Source of the DNA: Propionibacteriales bacterium
Lineage (GTDB): Bacteria > Actinomycetota > Actinomycetes > Propionibacteriales > Nocardioidaceae
DNA length: 64,000 nucleotides
Assembly (NCBI GenBank): GCA_026392415.1
Contig: JAPLCC010000059.1
Coordinates: 1-64,000, forward strand
Reading direction: 5' to 3'
Shown here: piece after piece, positions 24,568 through 36,384 of the stretch
Position numbering within the stretch: the stretch's first letter is position 1
How the letters are laid out: each line of letters opens with the position of its first letter
Made by a program: the position numbers and the translations under genes
Notes under the pieces: generated by a model
Database searches by the model: none
The model's input: the letters and a program-made list of their open reading frames with translations, nothing else
What the model was told of the DNA's origin: nothing

Positions 24568-25077
24568 ATGTCCGTCTCCACCACCGACCTCGTCGGTGTC
24601 CGGCTCCCGGTGCCGGTCACCGCCACCCAGGGCACGCTCGCCCTCGCCCTGCTCCCCCGGCACGCACTGCCCGAAGCGGCTGCTCCCGGCCCGCGACCCG
24701 GCGCCACCGTGGTCCCCATCGACCGCCGATTGCGGCACACCATCACGGAATGGACCCACCGGTTCAGCCAGGCGGCCGTCGAGATCGTCGGTGGTGACCG
24801 CCCGGTCTCGCAGCTGTTGCGCTGGACCACGCCGGACGTCTACGCCGACCTGCGCCGCCGGGCCCAGCTCGTCGCCCGCGCCGGCGGCCACCAACCGGGC
24901 CTGGCCCGCGTCCAGCCGGTGCGGCCGCGCGTCCTGAGCGTGCACACGTGCTTCGTCACCAACGACGTCGTGGAGTGCGGCGTGCACGTGCGCCACGGAG
25001 AGCGATCGCGGGCGATCGCGGTCCGGTTCGAGCGGATCGACCAGCGCTGGATCTGCACGGCACTGGACTTTGCCTGA
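24568..25077 (+). CDS. Rv3235 family protein (DUF6459-like)
   Basis: 169 residues, cytoplasmic. The C-terminal half carries the family's pattern: PRVLSVHTCFVTNDVVECGVHV followed by RAIAVRFERIDQRWICTALDF. In Mycobacterium tuberculosis the homologue lies close to secA1, and here SecA is also a near neighbour, so the gene order is conserved. Function is unknown; an accessory role near the Sec machinery or wall is possible. A strong SD (AGGAGG) precedes the ATG. Confidence 0.8.
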   Translation: MSVSTTDLVGVRLPVPVTATQGTLALALLPRHALPEAAAPGPRPGATVVPIDRRLRHTITEWTHRFSQAAVEIVGGDRPVSQLLRWTTPDVYADLRRRAQLVARAGGHQPGLARVQPVRPRVLSVHTCFVTNDVVECGVHVRHGERSRAIAVRFERIDQRWICTALDFA

Positions 25078-25108
25078 GCGACGGCGACCGGGGAACACCC
25101 TTCCCAAC

Positions 25109-25124
25109 TGTGACGCACGTCACT
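25109..25124. promoter_or_regulatory. Candidate CRP-like site upstream of SGNH hydrolase
   Basis: TGTGACGCACGTCACT matches TGTGA-N6-TCACA in nine of ten conserved positions. It lies 46 bases before the ATG of the secreted hydrolase; just downstream is a second inverted repeat, TTACC-TCTG-GGTAA at 25128-25141. Confidence 0.5.
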
Positions 25125-25169
25125 AGGTTACCTCTGGGTAATCCGCCCCAGAGCAACCAGGAGATCCGC

Positions 25170-26369
25170 ATGCTGCGTGCCATCGCGGCGGCAACAGCCG
25201 TCGTAGCCGCGACACTCGTCGCGCCGCTCACCACTGCCCCCGCCCAGGCCGACGGTCCAGGTGTGGGCTCCCCGTGGGTCGTGTCCGTCGGTGACTCCTA
25301 CATCTCCGGAGAGGCCGGCCGCTGGGCCGGATCCTCCAACAGCAGCAGTGCCCGGGCCGACGCGCTGGGCTCGACGGCCTACTACGACAACGCGACCGGC
25401 ACCGGCGAGGCGATCGACCGCTGCCACCGCTCGAAGAGCGCAGAGATCCACATCGGCGGCGGCGTCCGCAGCCTCAACCTCGCCTGCTCCGGCGCCAAGG
25501 CCGCCACCGCCACCGGCAGCGAGTTCAAGCCCGGTCTCGACTTCTACAGCGGCGCCCCGGGCGTCGGCCAGGCTCGTGCCCTGCAGACCTTCGCCACCTC
25601 CAACAACGTCAAGATGGTGGTCGTGTCGATCGGCGGCAACGACTTCAACTTCGCCGGCGTCGTGCAGCAGTGCGTCCAGGACTTCCTGCTCTCCCCGTCG
25701 TGGTGGAAGGACTACTGCTACGACGACAGCAGCGTGACCAGCAACTTCACGTCGGCCAACGTCTCAGCGGTGAAGTCGCGGATCGCAGGAGCGCTCACGA
25801 ACGTCCGGACGGCGATGCGCAACGCCGGCTACGCCGACTCGCAGTGGACCATGGTCGTGCAGACCTACCCGTCGCCCGTTCCCGGCGGCTCCGGCTTCCG
25901 CTACAGCCAGAGCGGCTACACCCGTCAGGACACCGGCGGCTGTGGCTTCTGGAACGCCGACGCCGACTGGGCCAACAACACGGCGCTGCCGACGATCAAC
26001 AGCACCGTCACCGGAGCGATCACCCAGGCCGGCATCACCAACTCCAAGGTCCTCAACCTCGCCAGCACCTTCAATGGTCGCCGGCTGTGCGAGACCGGCG
26101 TCGGCCTCTACGAGGAGGTCGGCCTGGCCAACTGGCTGGCGGCCACCGCAGTCGACAGGACCGAGTGGGTCAACCAGATCCGCACGGTGACCACGGCCGG
26201 CGACAGCCCGTACTACATCCAGGAATCGCTGCACCCGAACTACTGGGGACAGCTCGCCGTCCGCAACTGCGTCCGCCAGGCCTGGAACGGCGGTACGCCG
26301 AAGGGCGGCACCTGCGTGCGCAGCGCCAACGGGCTGCTGAACGGTGAACCACGGATGTCCCTGAACTGA
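25170..26369 (+). CDS. Secreted SGNH-hydrolase family lipase/esterase
   Basis: 399 residues with a signal peptide (AIAAATAVVAATLVAPLTTAPAQA). The catalytic blocks are visible: nucleophile Ser in SVGDSYISGE, oxyanion Gly and Asn in IGGNDFNF, and the C-terminal His in LHPNYWGQ. Cysteine pairs suggest disulfides, as expected outside the cell. The track frame begins at 24948, but the ATG at 25170 follows AGGAG and begins the signal peptide. Likely releases acyl groups from lipids or wall glycans. It is convergent with secA, nine bases apart. Confidence 0.88.
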   Translation: MLRAIAAATAVVAATLVAPLTTAPAQADGPGVGSPWVVSVGDSYISGEAGRWAGSSNSSSARADALGSTAYYDNATGTGEAIDRCHRSKSAEIHIGGGVRSLNLACSGAKAATATGSEFKPGLDFYSGAPGVGQARALQTFATSNNVKMVVVSIGGNDFNFAGVVQQCVQDFLLSPSWWKDYCYDDSSVTSNFTSANVSAVKSRIAGALTNVRTAMRNAGYADSQWTMVVQTYPSPVPGGSGFRYSQSGYTRQDTGGCGFWNADADWANNTALPTINSTVTGAITQAGITNSKVLNLASTFNGRRLCETGVGLYEEVGLANWLAATAVDRTEWVNQIRTVTTAGDSPYYIQESLHPNYWGQLAVRNCVRQAWNGGTPKGGTCVRSANGLLNGEPRMSLN

Positions 26370-26378
26370 CCGCGAACC

Positions 26379-29249
<2,871 letters not shown>

Positions 29250-29272
29250 GGCGCCACTCTACCTAGGCAGAA

Positions 29273-29668
29273 CTAGACCTGAGATTCGCGGCTGCGGTCG
29301 TAATCGGAGAACGCCTCGGCCCGCTCGCGCTCGATCTTGCGTCCGAGGACGTACGCCGCCCCCCACAGCAGGGCGAAGATCGGCCCCAGGGCCCACATCA
29401 TCGCCACCACGAACCCCAGCCCGACGGCGGCGACCTGGATGGCGTGGCCGAGGTAGTACGCCGACTCGCGGCGCAGCATGCCCGCCACGAGGATGCACGC
29501 CACAGCCAGTCCGAGACCCACCGAGAGCGCCACGGCGGGGCGGACGTCAGCCAGGGAGATCATCACCGGAATCGTGAGGCCGAGCGTGATCGCCTCGAGG
29601 GAGAGCACCGCCGCGCACATCGCGCGCCGCGGCGACCTCCGTCGCTCTGCGCTGACCTGGTCGCTCAC
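29273..29668 (-). CDS. DUF4233 membrane protein
   Basis: 131 residues with four hydrophobic helices (CAAVLSLEAITLGLTIPVMI, AVALSVGLGLAVACILVAG, YYLGHAIQVAAVGLGFVVAMM, GPIFALLWGAAYVL). Small proteins of this family follow folC throughout actinobacteria. Its ATG overlaps the folC stop by four bases. Function is unknown. Confidence 0.88.
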   Translation of the reverse strand: MSDQVSAERRRSPRRAMCAAVLSLEAITLGLTIPVMISLADVRPAVALSVGLGLAVACILVAGMLRRESAYYLGHAIQVAAVGLGFVVAMMWALGPIFALLWGAAYVLGRKIERERAEAFSDYDRSRESQV

Positions 29669-31017
29669 TTGACTCCCCCGAGCAGCACCCGCGCCTCGCC
29701 GACCGTGACCACGGAACCGGTCACCAGGACCGCGCCCGAGCTCAGTGCGTCGTCGCTGCCGGACTCGGCGCGGCCCGCGGCCTCGTCGATCGCATCGGCC
29801 AGGATCGGCACGACGGAGACGCGGTCCTCGCCGAAGACCTCACGGGCCGTCTCGGCCAACTGGTCGGCAGGCATCGCCCGAGCCGTGGAGTTCTGGGTGA
29901 TCACGACGTGCGTGAGGTGCGGTTCGAACGCCGCGAGCAGCCCCTCGGCGTCCTTGTCGCCCATCACACCGATGACCCCGATGAGCGGGTCGAACTGGAA
30001 GGAGTCCTCCAGCGCGGCGGCCGTGGCCTCGGCGCCGTGGGGGTTGTGCGCGGCGTCCAGCACGATCGTGGGGCTGCGCCGGATGATCTCGAGGCGGCCC
30101 GGAGAGCTCATCTCGGCGAAGGCGGCGCGCACGAGCTCGTCACTGAGCGGCTCATCTCCACCGAAGAAGGCCTCCACGGCCGCAAGGGCGGCGGCAGCGT
30201 TCTGCGCCTGGTGGACGCCGTAGAGCGGCAAGAAGATGTCCTCGTACTGACCACGCAGGCTCTGCAGCGAGATCATCTGGCCGCCGACGGCGGGGGCCCG
30301 GGTGATGACACCGAACTCCAGGCCCTCGCGAGCCAGGGTCGCGCCGACCTCGGTGGCCCGCTCGAGGATCACGGCTGCGGCGTCGGCATCCTGCTGGGCG
30401 ACGATCACGACCGCGCCGGGCTTGATGATGCCGGCCTTCTCGCGGGCGATCGCAGCGACCGTCGTGCCGAGGTAATTGGCGTGGTCGACGGCGATCGGCG
30501 TGATCACGGCGACGTCGGCGTCGATGACGTTGGTGGCGTCCCACGAGCCGCCCATCCCGACCTCGACAACAGCCACGTCGACCGGGGCGTCGGCGAAGGC
30601 GCCGTACGCCATCCCGACGACCGCCTCGAAGAAGCTGAGCGGGTGGGCCTCGGCGGCGTCGACCAGACCCATGTAGGGAGCCACGTCGTTGAATGCGCGG
30701 ACGAACGCGTCGTCGTCCAGCGGCTCGCCGTCGACGCTGATCCGCTCGCTCATCTTCTCGACGTGCGGGCTGGTGAAGCGCCCCGTGCGCAGGTCGAGGG
30801 CACGGAGCAGACCGTCGATCATCCGCGCCGTGGACGTCTTGCCGTTGGTGCCGGTCAGGTGGATCGAGCGGAAGGAGGCCTGCGGGTCGCCCAGCAGCTC
30901 GGTGAACGCGCGGATCCTGTCGAGCGAGGGCTCGAGCCGGGTCTCGGGCCACCGGGACAGCAGGGCGTCCTCGGCCTCGTGGAAGGTCTCGGCGGGACGC
31001 GCGACAGATTCAGTCAT
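29665..31017 (-). CDS. folC: Folylpolyglutamate synthase / dihydrofolate synthase
   Basis: ATP-dependent ligase of 450 residues that adds glutamate to folates (and in many bacteria makes dihydrofolate). Visible motifs: the P-loop HLTGTNGKTSTARM, SPHVEKMSERIS, HPLSFFEAV, GGSWDATNVI, and LDAAHNPHGAEA. This family is a Mur-ligase relative. Immediately upstream a TAGACT box lies ten bases before the ATG. It is operonic with DUF4233. Confidence 0.93.
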   Translation of the reverse strand: MTESVARPAETFHEAEDALLSRWPETRLEPSLDRIRAFTELLGDPQASFRSIHLTGTNGKTSTARMIDGLLRALDLRTGRFTSPHVEKMSERISVDGEPLDDDAFVRAFNDVAPYMGLVDAAEAHPLSFFEAVVGMAYGAFADAPVDVAVVEVGMGGSWDATNVIDADVAVITPIAVDHANYLGTTVAAIAREKAGIIKPGAVVIVAQQDADAAAVILERATEVGATLAREGLEFGVITRAPAVGGQMISLQSLRGQYEDIFLPLYGVHQAQNAAAALAAVEAFFGGDEPLSDELVRAAFAEMSSPGRLEIIRRSPTIVLDAAHNPHGAEATAAALEDSFQFDPLIGVIGVMGDKDAEGLLAAFEPHLTHVVITQNSTARAMPADQLAETAREVFGEDRVSVVPILADAIDEAAGRAESGSDDALSSGAVLVTGSVVTVGEARVLLGGVK

Positions 31018-31035
31018 GACAGCCGTGAGTCTATT

Positions 31036-31926
31036 TCAGCCGGCACGCTCCGCCACCATCCGCATCCAACCGGCAACCTGCCGGGTGAGCGGCTCGGCCG
31101 CATCGAAGACGTCGGTGTGCCGCCAGAACCCGTGCACCTGTCCGAGGCAGCGATTGCCGACGACCTCGACGCCCGCCTCGGCGAGCTGCGAGACGAGGTG
31201 TTCGCCCTCGTCTCGAAGCGGGTCGTGCTCGGCGGTGACCACCAGCGTCGGCGGGAGCGTGGCGAGCCGGTCCGACCGCAACGGCGCGAGGTCCGGGTGC
31301 TCGAGGTCGGCCGTCGATCCGGCGTACTGCTGCCAGTACCAGGCCGCCTCCGCGGGGTCGAAGCCGTCGGCGGCCGACCGGTAGGAGTCGAAGGACGCCG
31401 TGGGGTCGAGGAAGGGATAGATCAGGACGACGCCCGCGAATCGTCCGGGGTGGCGCAACGCCGTCACGAGGGCGAGGTTGCCGCCGGCACTGTCGCCGTG
31501 GGCGAGGGTCGGCAGTCCGGCGAGGTCCGGCTGTTCGGAGAGCCAGGCCAGCGCGGCGCTGACGTCGTCGGGCGCGGCCGGGAACCGGTGCTCCGGCGGG
31601 CGTCGGTAGTCGACGCTCAGGACAGCCATCCCGGACCGGTTCGCGAGCCGCCGGACGGCGGCGTCGTGGACGTCGATGTCGTTGAGCACGAACCCGCCGC
31701 CGTGGGCGTGCAGGACGACGCCGTCGTGGCCCGCCGGGACGTAGAGCCGGGCCGCGACCCCGTGGGCATCGACGTCGCGCACCTCGCTCACCTCTTCGCG
31801 CTCCTGTGCCAGCGCGATGAGCCGGTCGTTCTCGCGCGTCGCCGCGATGTCGAAGCGGGGGTCGGTCACCGAAAGTGCTGCGGCGCTCTGCTCGATCGCG
31901 CGGCGCGCCTGGGGATGGAGGGCCAT
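31036..31926 (-). CDS. Alpha/beta hydrolase, hormone-sensitive lipase family
   Basis: 296 residues, cytosolic esterase. The HSL oxyanion motif is HAHGGGFVL, the nucleophile is in HGDSAGGNLA, the acid in VTAEHDPLRDEGEHL and the His in GQVHGFWRH. Substrates of the group are short-chain esters. TAGAGT lies six bases before the ATG, so it is probably leaderless. Confidence 0.9.
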   Translation of the reverse strand: MALHPQARRAIEQSAAALSVTDPRFDIAATRENDRLIALAQEREEVSEVRDVDAHGVAARLYVPAGHDGVVLHAHGGGFVLNDIDVHDAAVRRLANRSGMAVLSVDYRRPPEHRFPAAPDDVSAALAWLSEQPDLAGLPTLAHGDSAGGNLALVTALRHPGRFAGVVLIYPFLDPTASFDSYRSAADGFDPAEAAWYWQQYAGSTADLEHPDLAPLRSDRLATLPPTLVVTAEHDPLRDEGEHLVSQLAEAGVEVVGNRCLGQVHGFWRHTDVFDAAEPLTRQVAGWMRMVAERAG

Positions 31927-31932
31927 GACCGC

Positions 31933-31938
31933 ACTCTA
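31933..31938 (-). promoter_or_regulatory. -10 box of leaderless promoter for alpha/beta hydrolase
   Basis: TAGAGT on the minus strand ends six bases before the ATG at 31926. Confidence 0.5.
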
Positions 31939-31954
31939 GGAGTGGGCATCGAGC

Positions 31955-32851
31955 TCAGCCGAAGCGGAGCTCGATGGTGTCGGCGACCGGTTCGTAGCCC
32001 AGCGCCGCGTAGATCGCATTGGAGGTCGGATTGGCCTGGTCGGTGAAGAGGATGACCCGGTTGCCGTTGGCGAGCAGCGCACCGGACACCTCGGCCACGG
32101 CGGCACTCGCGAACCCGCGGCCACGGTGTTCCTCCGGCGTGAACACCGGGCCGATCCGGGCGACGCCGTAGGCCGGCGGGTTCCAGCCGGTCAGGTGCAG
32201 CGGCCTGTCCTCGTCGTCGACCCAGAAGTGGAGAACGCCCTCGTCGAGCTTGCGCTGGATGTCCTCGAGGGAGAAGTGATCGGCGTCGTGGCCGTCATCG
32301 GGAGCTCGCCCGGCCTGCACGTTGGCGTCGCGGAAGAACTGCCGGATCCACTCCAGAGCGAGTCCGGCCTCGTCCCTGCGGACGGCGCGGAGGTTTCCGG
32401 CCACCGGTGCTGCTGGCGGGGTGAGCGTGCCCAGCTCGTGCAGCCGCGAGTGCATGCTGACGCGGAGGTCGCGGCCGGCCTCGGCGGCAAGGATCGCGGC
32501 GACGGTGTCCGATGCCGGACGCAGCCCGTTGATCCCGCCGACCTCCTCGCCGCGCGCAGCCATCGCGAGCCCGAGCGCCTGCGCGGCGTCCTCGGACATC
32601 CCCAACACGTACGGCGGGTACGGCGGGAACGGGGCTGTCCGCATCGCGACGCCCTCGATGTCGCCGGTCGGGCCGGTGACCACGGCGAACCAGGCGTACG
32701 GCAGGTCCGTCGGCACTCCTGCGTCGGCGAAGCGCTGGGCGGTCGTCGAGACCACGGTCCCGGTGACCGGCTCGAGGCCGAGGTGCGCACCGGCCCGAGC
32801 CAGGAAGGCGCTCGCGTCGTCGGTGAACCAGACGTCGTACCCGGTGCTCAT
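31955..32851 (-). CDS. GNAT family N-acetyltransferase
   Basis: 298 residues. The C-terminal half is the acetyl-CoA-binding GNAT fold with the P-loop EEHRGRGFASAAVAEVS and the following FTDQANPTSNAIYAALGY (FR47-like). The N-terminal 130 residues look like a second, degenerate acetyltransferase half. The start ATG at 32851 (MSTGYDVWF) is chosen because the longer track frame to 32932 is Arg/His-rich and lacks an SD. Substrate is not deducible. Confidence 0.8.
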   Translation of the reverse strand: MSTGYDVWFTDDASAFLARAGAHLGLEPVTGTVVSTTAQRFADAGVPTDLPYAWFAVVTGPTGDIEGVAMRTAPFPPYPPYVLGMSEDAAQALGLAMAARGEEVGGINGLRPASDTVAAILAAEAGRDLRVSMHSRLHELGTLTPPAAPVAGNLRAVRRDEAGLALEWIRQFFRDANVQAGRAPDDGHDADHFSLEDIQRKLDEGVLHFWVDDEDRPLHLTGWNPPAYGVARIGPVFTPEEHRGRGFASAAVAEVSGALLANGNRVILFTDQANPTSNAIYAALGYEPVADTIELRFG

Positions 32852-32976
32852 CGGCTGATCGTGCCGCCCGGACGCGCCGTGTTCAACCGGATTTCGATGA
32901 GTTCGCGGGCGACTGTCGGTCCTCCCTGTCAACGTCAGAGCATCAACCGCAGACTCACGAAGCGAAGGGCAGTCCC

Positions 32977-33741
32977 ATGCAGCACACCACCCTCGGCCAC
33001 CCCTGCTGGATCGAACTGGTCACCGCCGACCGCGACAAGGCCGTGGCGTTCTACGGCGGCCTCTTCGGCTGGACGACGACCGAACCGGTCGCGGAGTTCG
33101 GCGGCTACTCACAATTCCTCCACGAGGGGCGCCCGCTGGGCGGCCTGATGCCCGAGGTGCCCGGCATGACCGGCGACCCGACCTGGTCGGTCTACCTCGC
33201 GACGCCCAGCACGGCCGACACGGCCGCGCGAGCCACCGAGGCCGGCGGTTCCGTGCCGGTGCCGCCGATGGAGATCCCCGGGCTGGGCCACATGGTGGTC
33301 GTGGCCGACTCCTCCGGCATGGTGCACGGCGGCTGGCAGGCCGCCCCGTTCACCGGCATCGACACCGACAGTCGCCCCGGCGAACCGATCTGGTTCGAGG
33401 CCTACTCGAAGGACTTCGGCGCCACCAGCGACTTCCTGCGCGACGTGTTCGGCTGGAGCCCCGACCTGGTCGGCGACACCGACGAGTTCCGCTACGCCAC
33501 CAACGGTCCCGCCGGCACCGCACAGGCCGGTCTGATGGACGCCTCCGGCTGGGGCGAGGAGTTCCAGCCCGCCTGGACGGCGTACGTCAAGGTCGAGGAC
33601 ATGGATGCCGCGATCGCTCGCGTCATCGAGCTCGGCGGATCGGTGGTCAACGGACCCGACGACACCCCCTACGGCCTGCTGACCGAGATCGCGGACCCGG
33701 CCGGCCAGCAGCTCAAGATCATGGTGCCGCCGCAGGACTGA
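32977..33741 (+). CDS. VOC/glyoxalase superfamily protein with two VOC repeats
   Basis: 254 residues with two vicinal-oxygen-chelate modules (WIELVTADRDKAVAFYGGLFGW and WFEAYSKDFGATSDFLRDVFGW). The layout matches CFP30B-type proteins of mycobacteria. The proteins may bind small metabolites or methylglyoxal adducts; metal-ligand positions are not all conserved. SD AAGGG lies eight bases before the ATG. Confidence 0.82.
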   Translation: MQHTTLGHPCWIELVTADRDKAVAFYGGLFGWTTTEPVAEFGGYSQFLHEGRPLGGLMPEVPGMTGDPTWSVYLATPSTADTAARATEAGGSVPVPPMEIPGLGHMVVVADSSGMVHGGWQAAPFTGIDTDSRPGEPIWFEAYSKDFGATSDFLRDVFGWSPDLVGDTDEFRYATNGPAGTAQAGLMDASGWGEEFQPAWTAYVKVEDMDAAIARVIELGGSVVNGPDDTPYGLLTEIADPAGQQLKIMVPPQD

Positions 33742-33771
33742 TGCTGCGGGCCGGGCGGTGTGGGTGGAGGA

Positions 33772-34383
33772 TCAGCGCGATTCGAACGCCAACCGCCCGG
33801 CCAGGACGGCGAAGCTCGCAGCGAACGCCTTGCGCATGCGATCGACGACCCTGGGGCGCGACAGCACCTGGTCGCGCACGGCGGCGGCGAACGCGGCGTA
33901 CACGGCGAAGACCGCGAAGGTCATCAGCATGAAGACCGCGCTCAGTGCGAGCATCGCCGGCACCGCGCCGGGGCCTGCGGGCACGAACTGCGGCAGGAAC
34001 GCGAAGAAGAAGATCGTGAGCTTCGGGTTGAGCAGGTTGAGCGTGATCCCCGACAGCAGCACCTGTCGCGTCGAGCCGGCGCCGGCCGCGTCCTCGTCGA
34101 CGGTGAGGACACCGCGGTCACGCCAGGTCGACCAGGCCATGGAGAGGAGGTACGCCACGCCGGCGTACTTCAGGACGGCGAAGGCCACCCCGCTCGCGTG
34201 CAGGAGCGCCGCCAGGCCGGTGATCGCGGCCAGCATGTGCGGGACCGTGCCGAGGGTTCCGGCGAACGCAGCCAACAGTCCGGCGCGGGTGCCGCGCGTG
34301 AGACCCGCGGCGATCGCATAGAGGGCGCCGGTTCCCGGCGTCACGCAGATGACCAGCGAGGTCAGCAGGAAAGCGGTGCTCAT
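33772..34383 (-). CDS. LysE family exporter
   Basis: 203 residues with about six membrane helices. The family hallmarks are the N-terminal VTPGTGALYAIAAGLTRGTRAG and the central GITLNLLNPKLTIFFFAFLPQF. Such proteins export amino acids or related metabolites. The ATG at 34383 follows TAGTCT by eight bases; the longer track frame runs through the dispersed repeat and the metG gene and is a shadow. Confidence 0.88.
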   Translation of the reverse strand: MSTAFLLTSLVICVTPGTGALYAIAAGLTRGTRAGLLAAFAGTLGTVPHMLAAITGLAALLHASGVAFAVLKYAGVAYLLSMAWSTWRDRGVLTVDEDAAGAGSTRQVLLSGITLNLLNPKLTIFFFAFLPQFVPAGPGAVPAMLALSAVFMLMTFAVFAVYAAFAAAVRDQVLSRPRVVDRMRKAFAASFAVLAGRLAFESR

Positions 34384-34391
34384 ACCCACGC

Positions 34392-34397
34392 AGACTA
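34392..34397 (-). promoter_or_regulatory. -10 box of near-leaderless promoter for LysE gene
   Basis: TAGTCT on the minus strand ends eight bases before the ATG at 34383. Confidence 0.45.
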
Positions 34398-34425
34398 GGC
34401 GAGCCGACGGAACTACGTCGCGGCT

Positions 34426-34462
34426 GGTCTCGAGATGGTTGCTGGGCAACCTCCTCGACCAA
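34426..34462. repeat. Dispersed palindromic repeat, copy A
   Basis: GGTCTCGAGATGGTTGCTGG... ending CTCCTCGACCA. It contains the inner inverted repeat GGTTGC-T-GGGCAACC (imperfect) and outer GGTC/GACC ends. Located between the LysE gene and metG. Copies B and C are 95% or more alike by eye. Confidence 0.9.
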
Positions 34463-34514
34463 CGGACGGCTCGGATGTGCTCGAGGTCCCGAGATCGATG
34501 AGCGGTGTCATGGT

Positions 34515-36314
34515 TCAGACACCCAGGCGGGCGAGCTCCTCGTCGACGACCAGCGGGTCGAGCTTGGTGAAGACCGGCGTGGGCTTCACGACCGTCTGGC
34601 CGACGGTGATCGGGTGCCGCTGCCAGTTCGGGAAGCCGGTGTAGTCGCCCGTGATGATCGGGTAGACACGCCCGTCGACATCGAGGTCGGAGACCTCCTC
34701 GATCCGCGGCATCGGCGCAATCACACCCTCGCCGCCGAAGGCCTCGTCCACCGCGTTGGCGGAGAAGGGCAGGAACGGGCTGAGCACCAGGTTGAGGTCG
34801 GCCACGCACTGCGCCATCACGTGCAGGATCGTTGCGAGCCGCTCGCGGTCCGCCGGGTCCTTGGCGAGCTTCCACGGTTCCAGGTCGGAGACGTACTTGT
34901 TGACCTCGGCGACGGCACGCATCGCCTCGCCGATCGCCTGCTTCTGGCGGTGCTTCCCGATCAGGTCGCCGACGGTGTCGAACGCGACCTCGGTCGCTGC
35001 GAGGACGGCGGTGTCCTCCGGGGCCAGCGGGCCGGCCGCGGGGATCTCACCGAAGTTCTTCGCGATCAGGTTGGCCGTCCGGTTGACCAGGTTGCCCCAG
35101 CCGGCCACCAGCTCGTCGTTGGTACGACGAACGAACTCGGCCCAGGTGAAGTCGGAGTCCTGGTTCTCCGGACCGGCCGCGGCGACGAAGTAGCGGAACG
35201 CGTCGGGCTGGTAGCGCTCGAGCAGGTCACGGACGTAGATGACGACCTTCTTCGAGGACGAGAACTTCTTGCCCTCCATCGTCAGGAACTCTGACGAGAC
35301 GACCTCGGTCGGCAGGTTCAGGACGCCGTACTCGCGCGGCGATCCCCCCTTGTCGCCCTTGCCCGCGTAGGCGAGCAGTTCGGCCGGCCAGATCTGGGAG
35401 TGGAAGGTGATGTTGTCCTTGCCCATGAAGTAGTACGTCAACGCCTCGGGGTCGTTCCACCAGTCGCGCCACGCGTCCGGCTTGCCGGTGCGGCGGGCCC
35501 ACTCGATCGATGCGGACAGGTAGCCGATGACGGCGTCGAACCAGACGTAGAGCTTCTTGGTCGGGTTCTCACGCCACCCGTCCAGCGGGACCGCGATCCC
35601 CCAGTCGATGTCGCGGGTCATCGCCCGCGGGCGGATCTCCTTGAGGATGTTCTGGCTGAACCGGATCACGTTGGGCCGCCACAGCCCCGTCGCCTCACGG
35701 CCGTCGAGCCACTCGGTGAGCGCCTCGGCGAGCGCCGGCAGGTCGAGGAAGAAGTGCTGTGTCTCGATGAATTCGGGAGTCTCGCCGTTGATCTTGGACC
35801 GCGGGTTGAGCAGGTCGTGCGGGTCCAGCTGGTTGCCGCAGTTGTCGCACTGGTCGCCCCGGGCGCCGTCGTACCCGCAGATCGGGCAGGTGCCCTCGAT
35901 GTAACGGTCGGGCAGGGTGCGCCCGGTCGAGGGCGAGATGGCGCCGTAGGTCGTCTGCTCGACGAAGTAGCCGTTCTCGTGGACGCCGAGGAAGAGCTCC
36001 TGCACCACCGCGTGGTGGTTGCCGGTCGTCGTGCGCGTGTAGAGGTCGTAACTGACTCCCAGCCCGACGAGGTCCTCGATGATCAACCGGTGGTTCTTGT
36101 CGGCGAGTGCCTGCGGGGTGACGCCCGCCTCGTCGGCAGCGATCAGGATCGGCGTGCCGTGCTCGTCCGAGCCCGACACCATGAGCACCTCGTTGCCCAC
36201 CATCCGCTGGTACCGGCTGAACACGTCGGAGGGAACACCGAAACCGGCCACGTGGCCGATGTGGCGTGGGCCGTTGGCGTACGGCCAGGCGACAGCGGAG
36301 AGGACATGCGTCAT
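34515..36314 (-). CDS. metG: Methionyl-tRNA synthetase
   Basis: Class I aminoacyl-tRNA synthetase charging tRNA-Met, 599 residues. HIGH motif is [13 protein letters not shown] motif appears as KFSSSKK; a zinc knuckle [20 protein letters not shown] lies between. A C-terminal EMAP domain is absent, as in other actinobacterial enzymes. The ATG at 36314 ([15 protein letters not shown]) follows TAAGGT by seven bases, so no leader or T-box is present. Copies of the dispersed repeat lie beyond both ends of the gene. Confidence 0.95.
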   Translation of the reverse strand: MTHVLSAVAWPYANGPRHIGHVAGFGVPSDVFSRYQRMVGNEVLMVSGSDEHGTPILIAADEAGVTPQALADKNHRLIIEDLVGLGVSYDLYTRTTTGNHHAVVQELFLGVHENGYFVEQTTYGAISPSTGRTLPDRYIEGTCPICGYDGARGDQCDNCGNQLDPHDLLNPRSKINGETPEFIETQHFFLDLPALAEALTEWLDGREATGLWRPNVIRFSQNILKEIRPRAMTRDIDWGIAVPLDGWRENPTKKLYVWFDAVIGYLSASIEWARRTGKPDAWRDWWNDPEALTYYFMGKDNITFHSQIWPAELLAYAGKGDKGGSPREYGVLNLPTEVVSSEFLTMEGKKFSSSKKVVIYVRDLLERYQPDAFRYFVAAAGPENQDSDFTWAEFVRRTNDELVAGWGNLVNRTANLIAKNFGEIPAAGPLAPEDTAVLAATEVAFDTVGDLIGKHRQKQAIGEAMRAVAEVNKYVSDLEPWKLAKDPADRERLATILHVMAQCVADLNLVLSPFLPFSANAVDEAFGGEGVIAPMPRIEEVSDLDVDGRVYPIITGDYTGFPNWQRHPITVGQTVVKPTPVFTKLDPLVVDEELARLGV

Positions 36315-36321
36315 GGGGCCA

Positions 36322-36327
36322 ACCTTA
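36322..36327 (-). promoter_or_regulatory. -10 box of leaderless promoter for metG
   Basis: TAAGGT on the minus strand ends seven bases before the ATG at 36314. Confidence 0.55.
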
Positions 36328-36343
36328 GGGACAAGGCGGCGCG

Positions 36344-36380
36344 GGTCTCGAGACGGTTGCTGCGCAACCTCCTCGACCAA
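36344..36380. repeat. Dispersed palindromic repeat, copy B
   Basis: GGTCTCGAGACGGTTGCTGC... CCTCGACCAA, with a perfect inner GGTTGC-T-GCGCAACC-type symmetry. It lies between metG and the Rv2466c-like gene. Confidence 0.92.
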
Positions 36381-36384
36381 CGGG

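Noticed and set aside
29908-32046. 712-residue plus-strand ORF
   Set aside because: Spans antisense of folC and the hydrolase genes; it has no start signal or domain.
33772-36380. Two ORFs beginning [12 protein letters not shown] as possible real starts of the LysE and metG genes
   Set aside because: The shared start comes from the dispersed repeat copies A and B, read through in frame; both genes have better starts after a -10 box.
36315-36384. T-box or riboswitch upstream of metG
   Set aside because: The start codon lies seven bases after a -10 box, leaving no leader, and the adjacent hairpin is the dispersed repeat.
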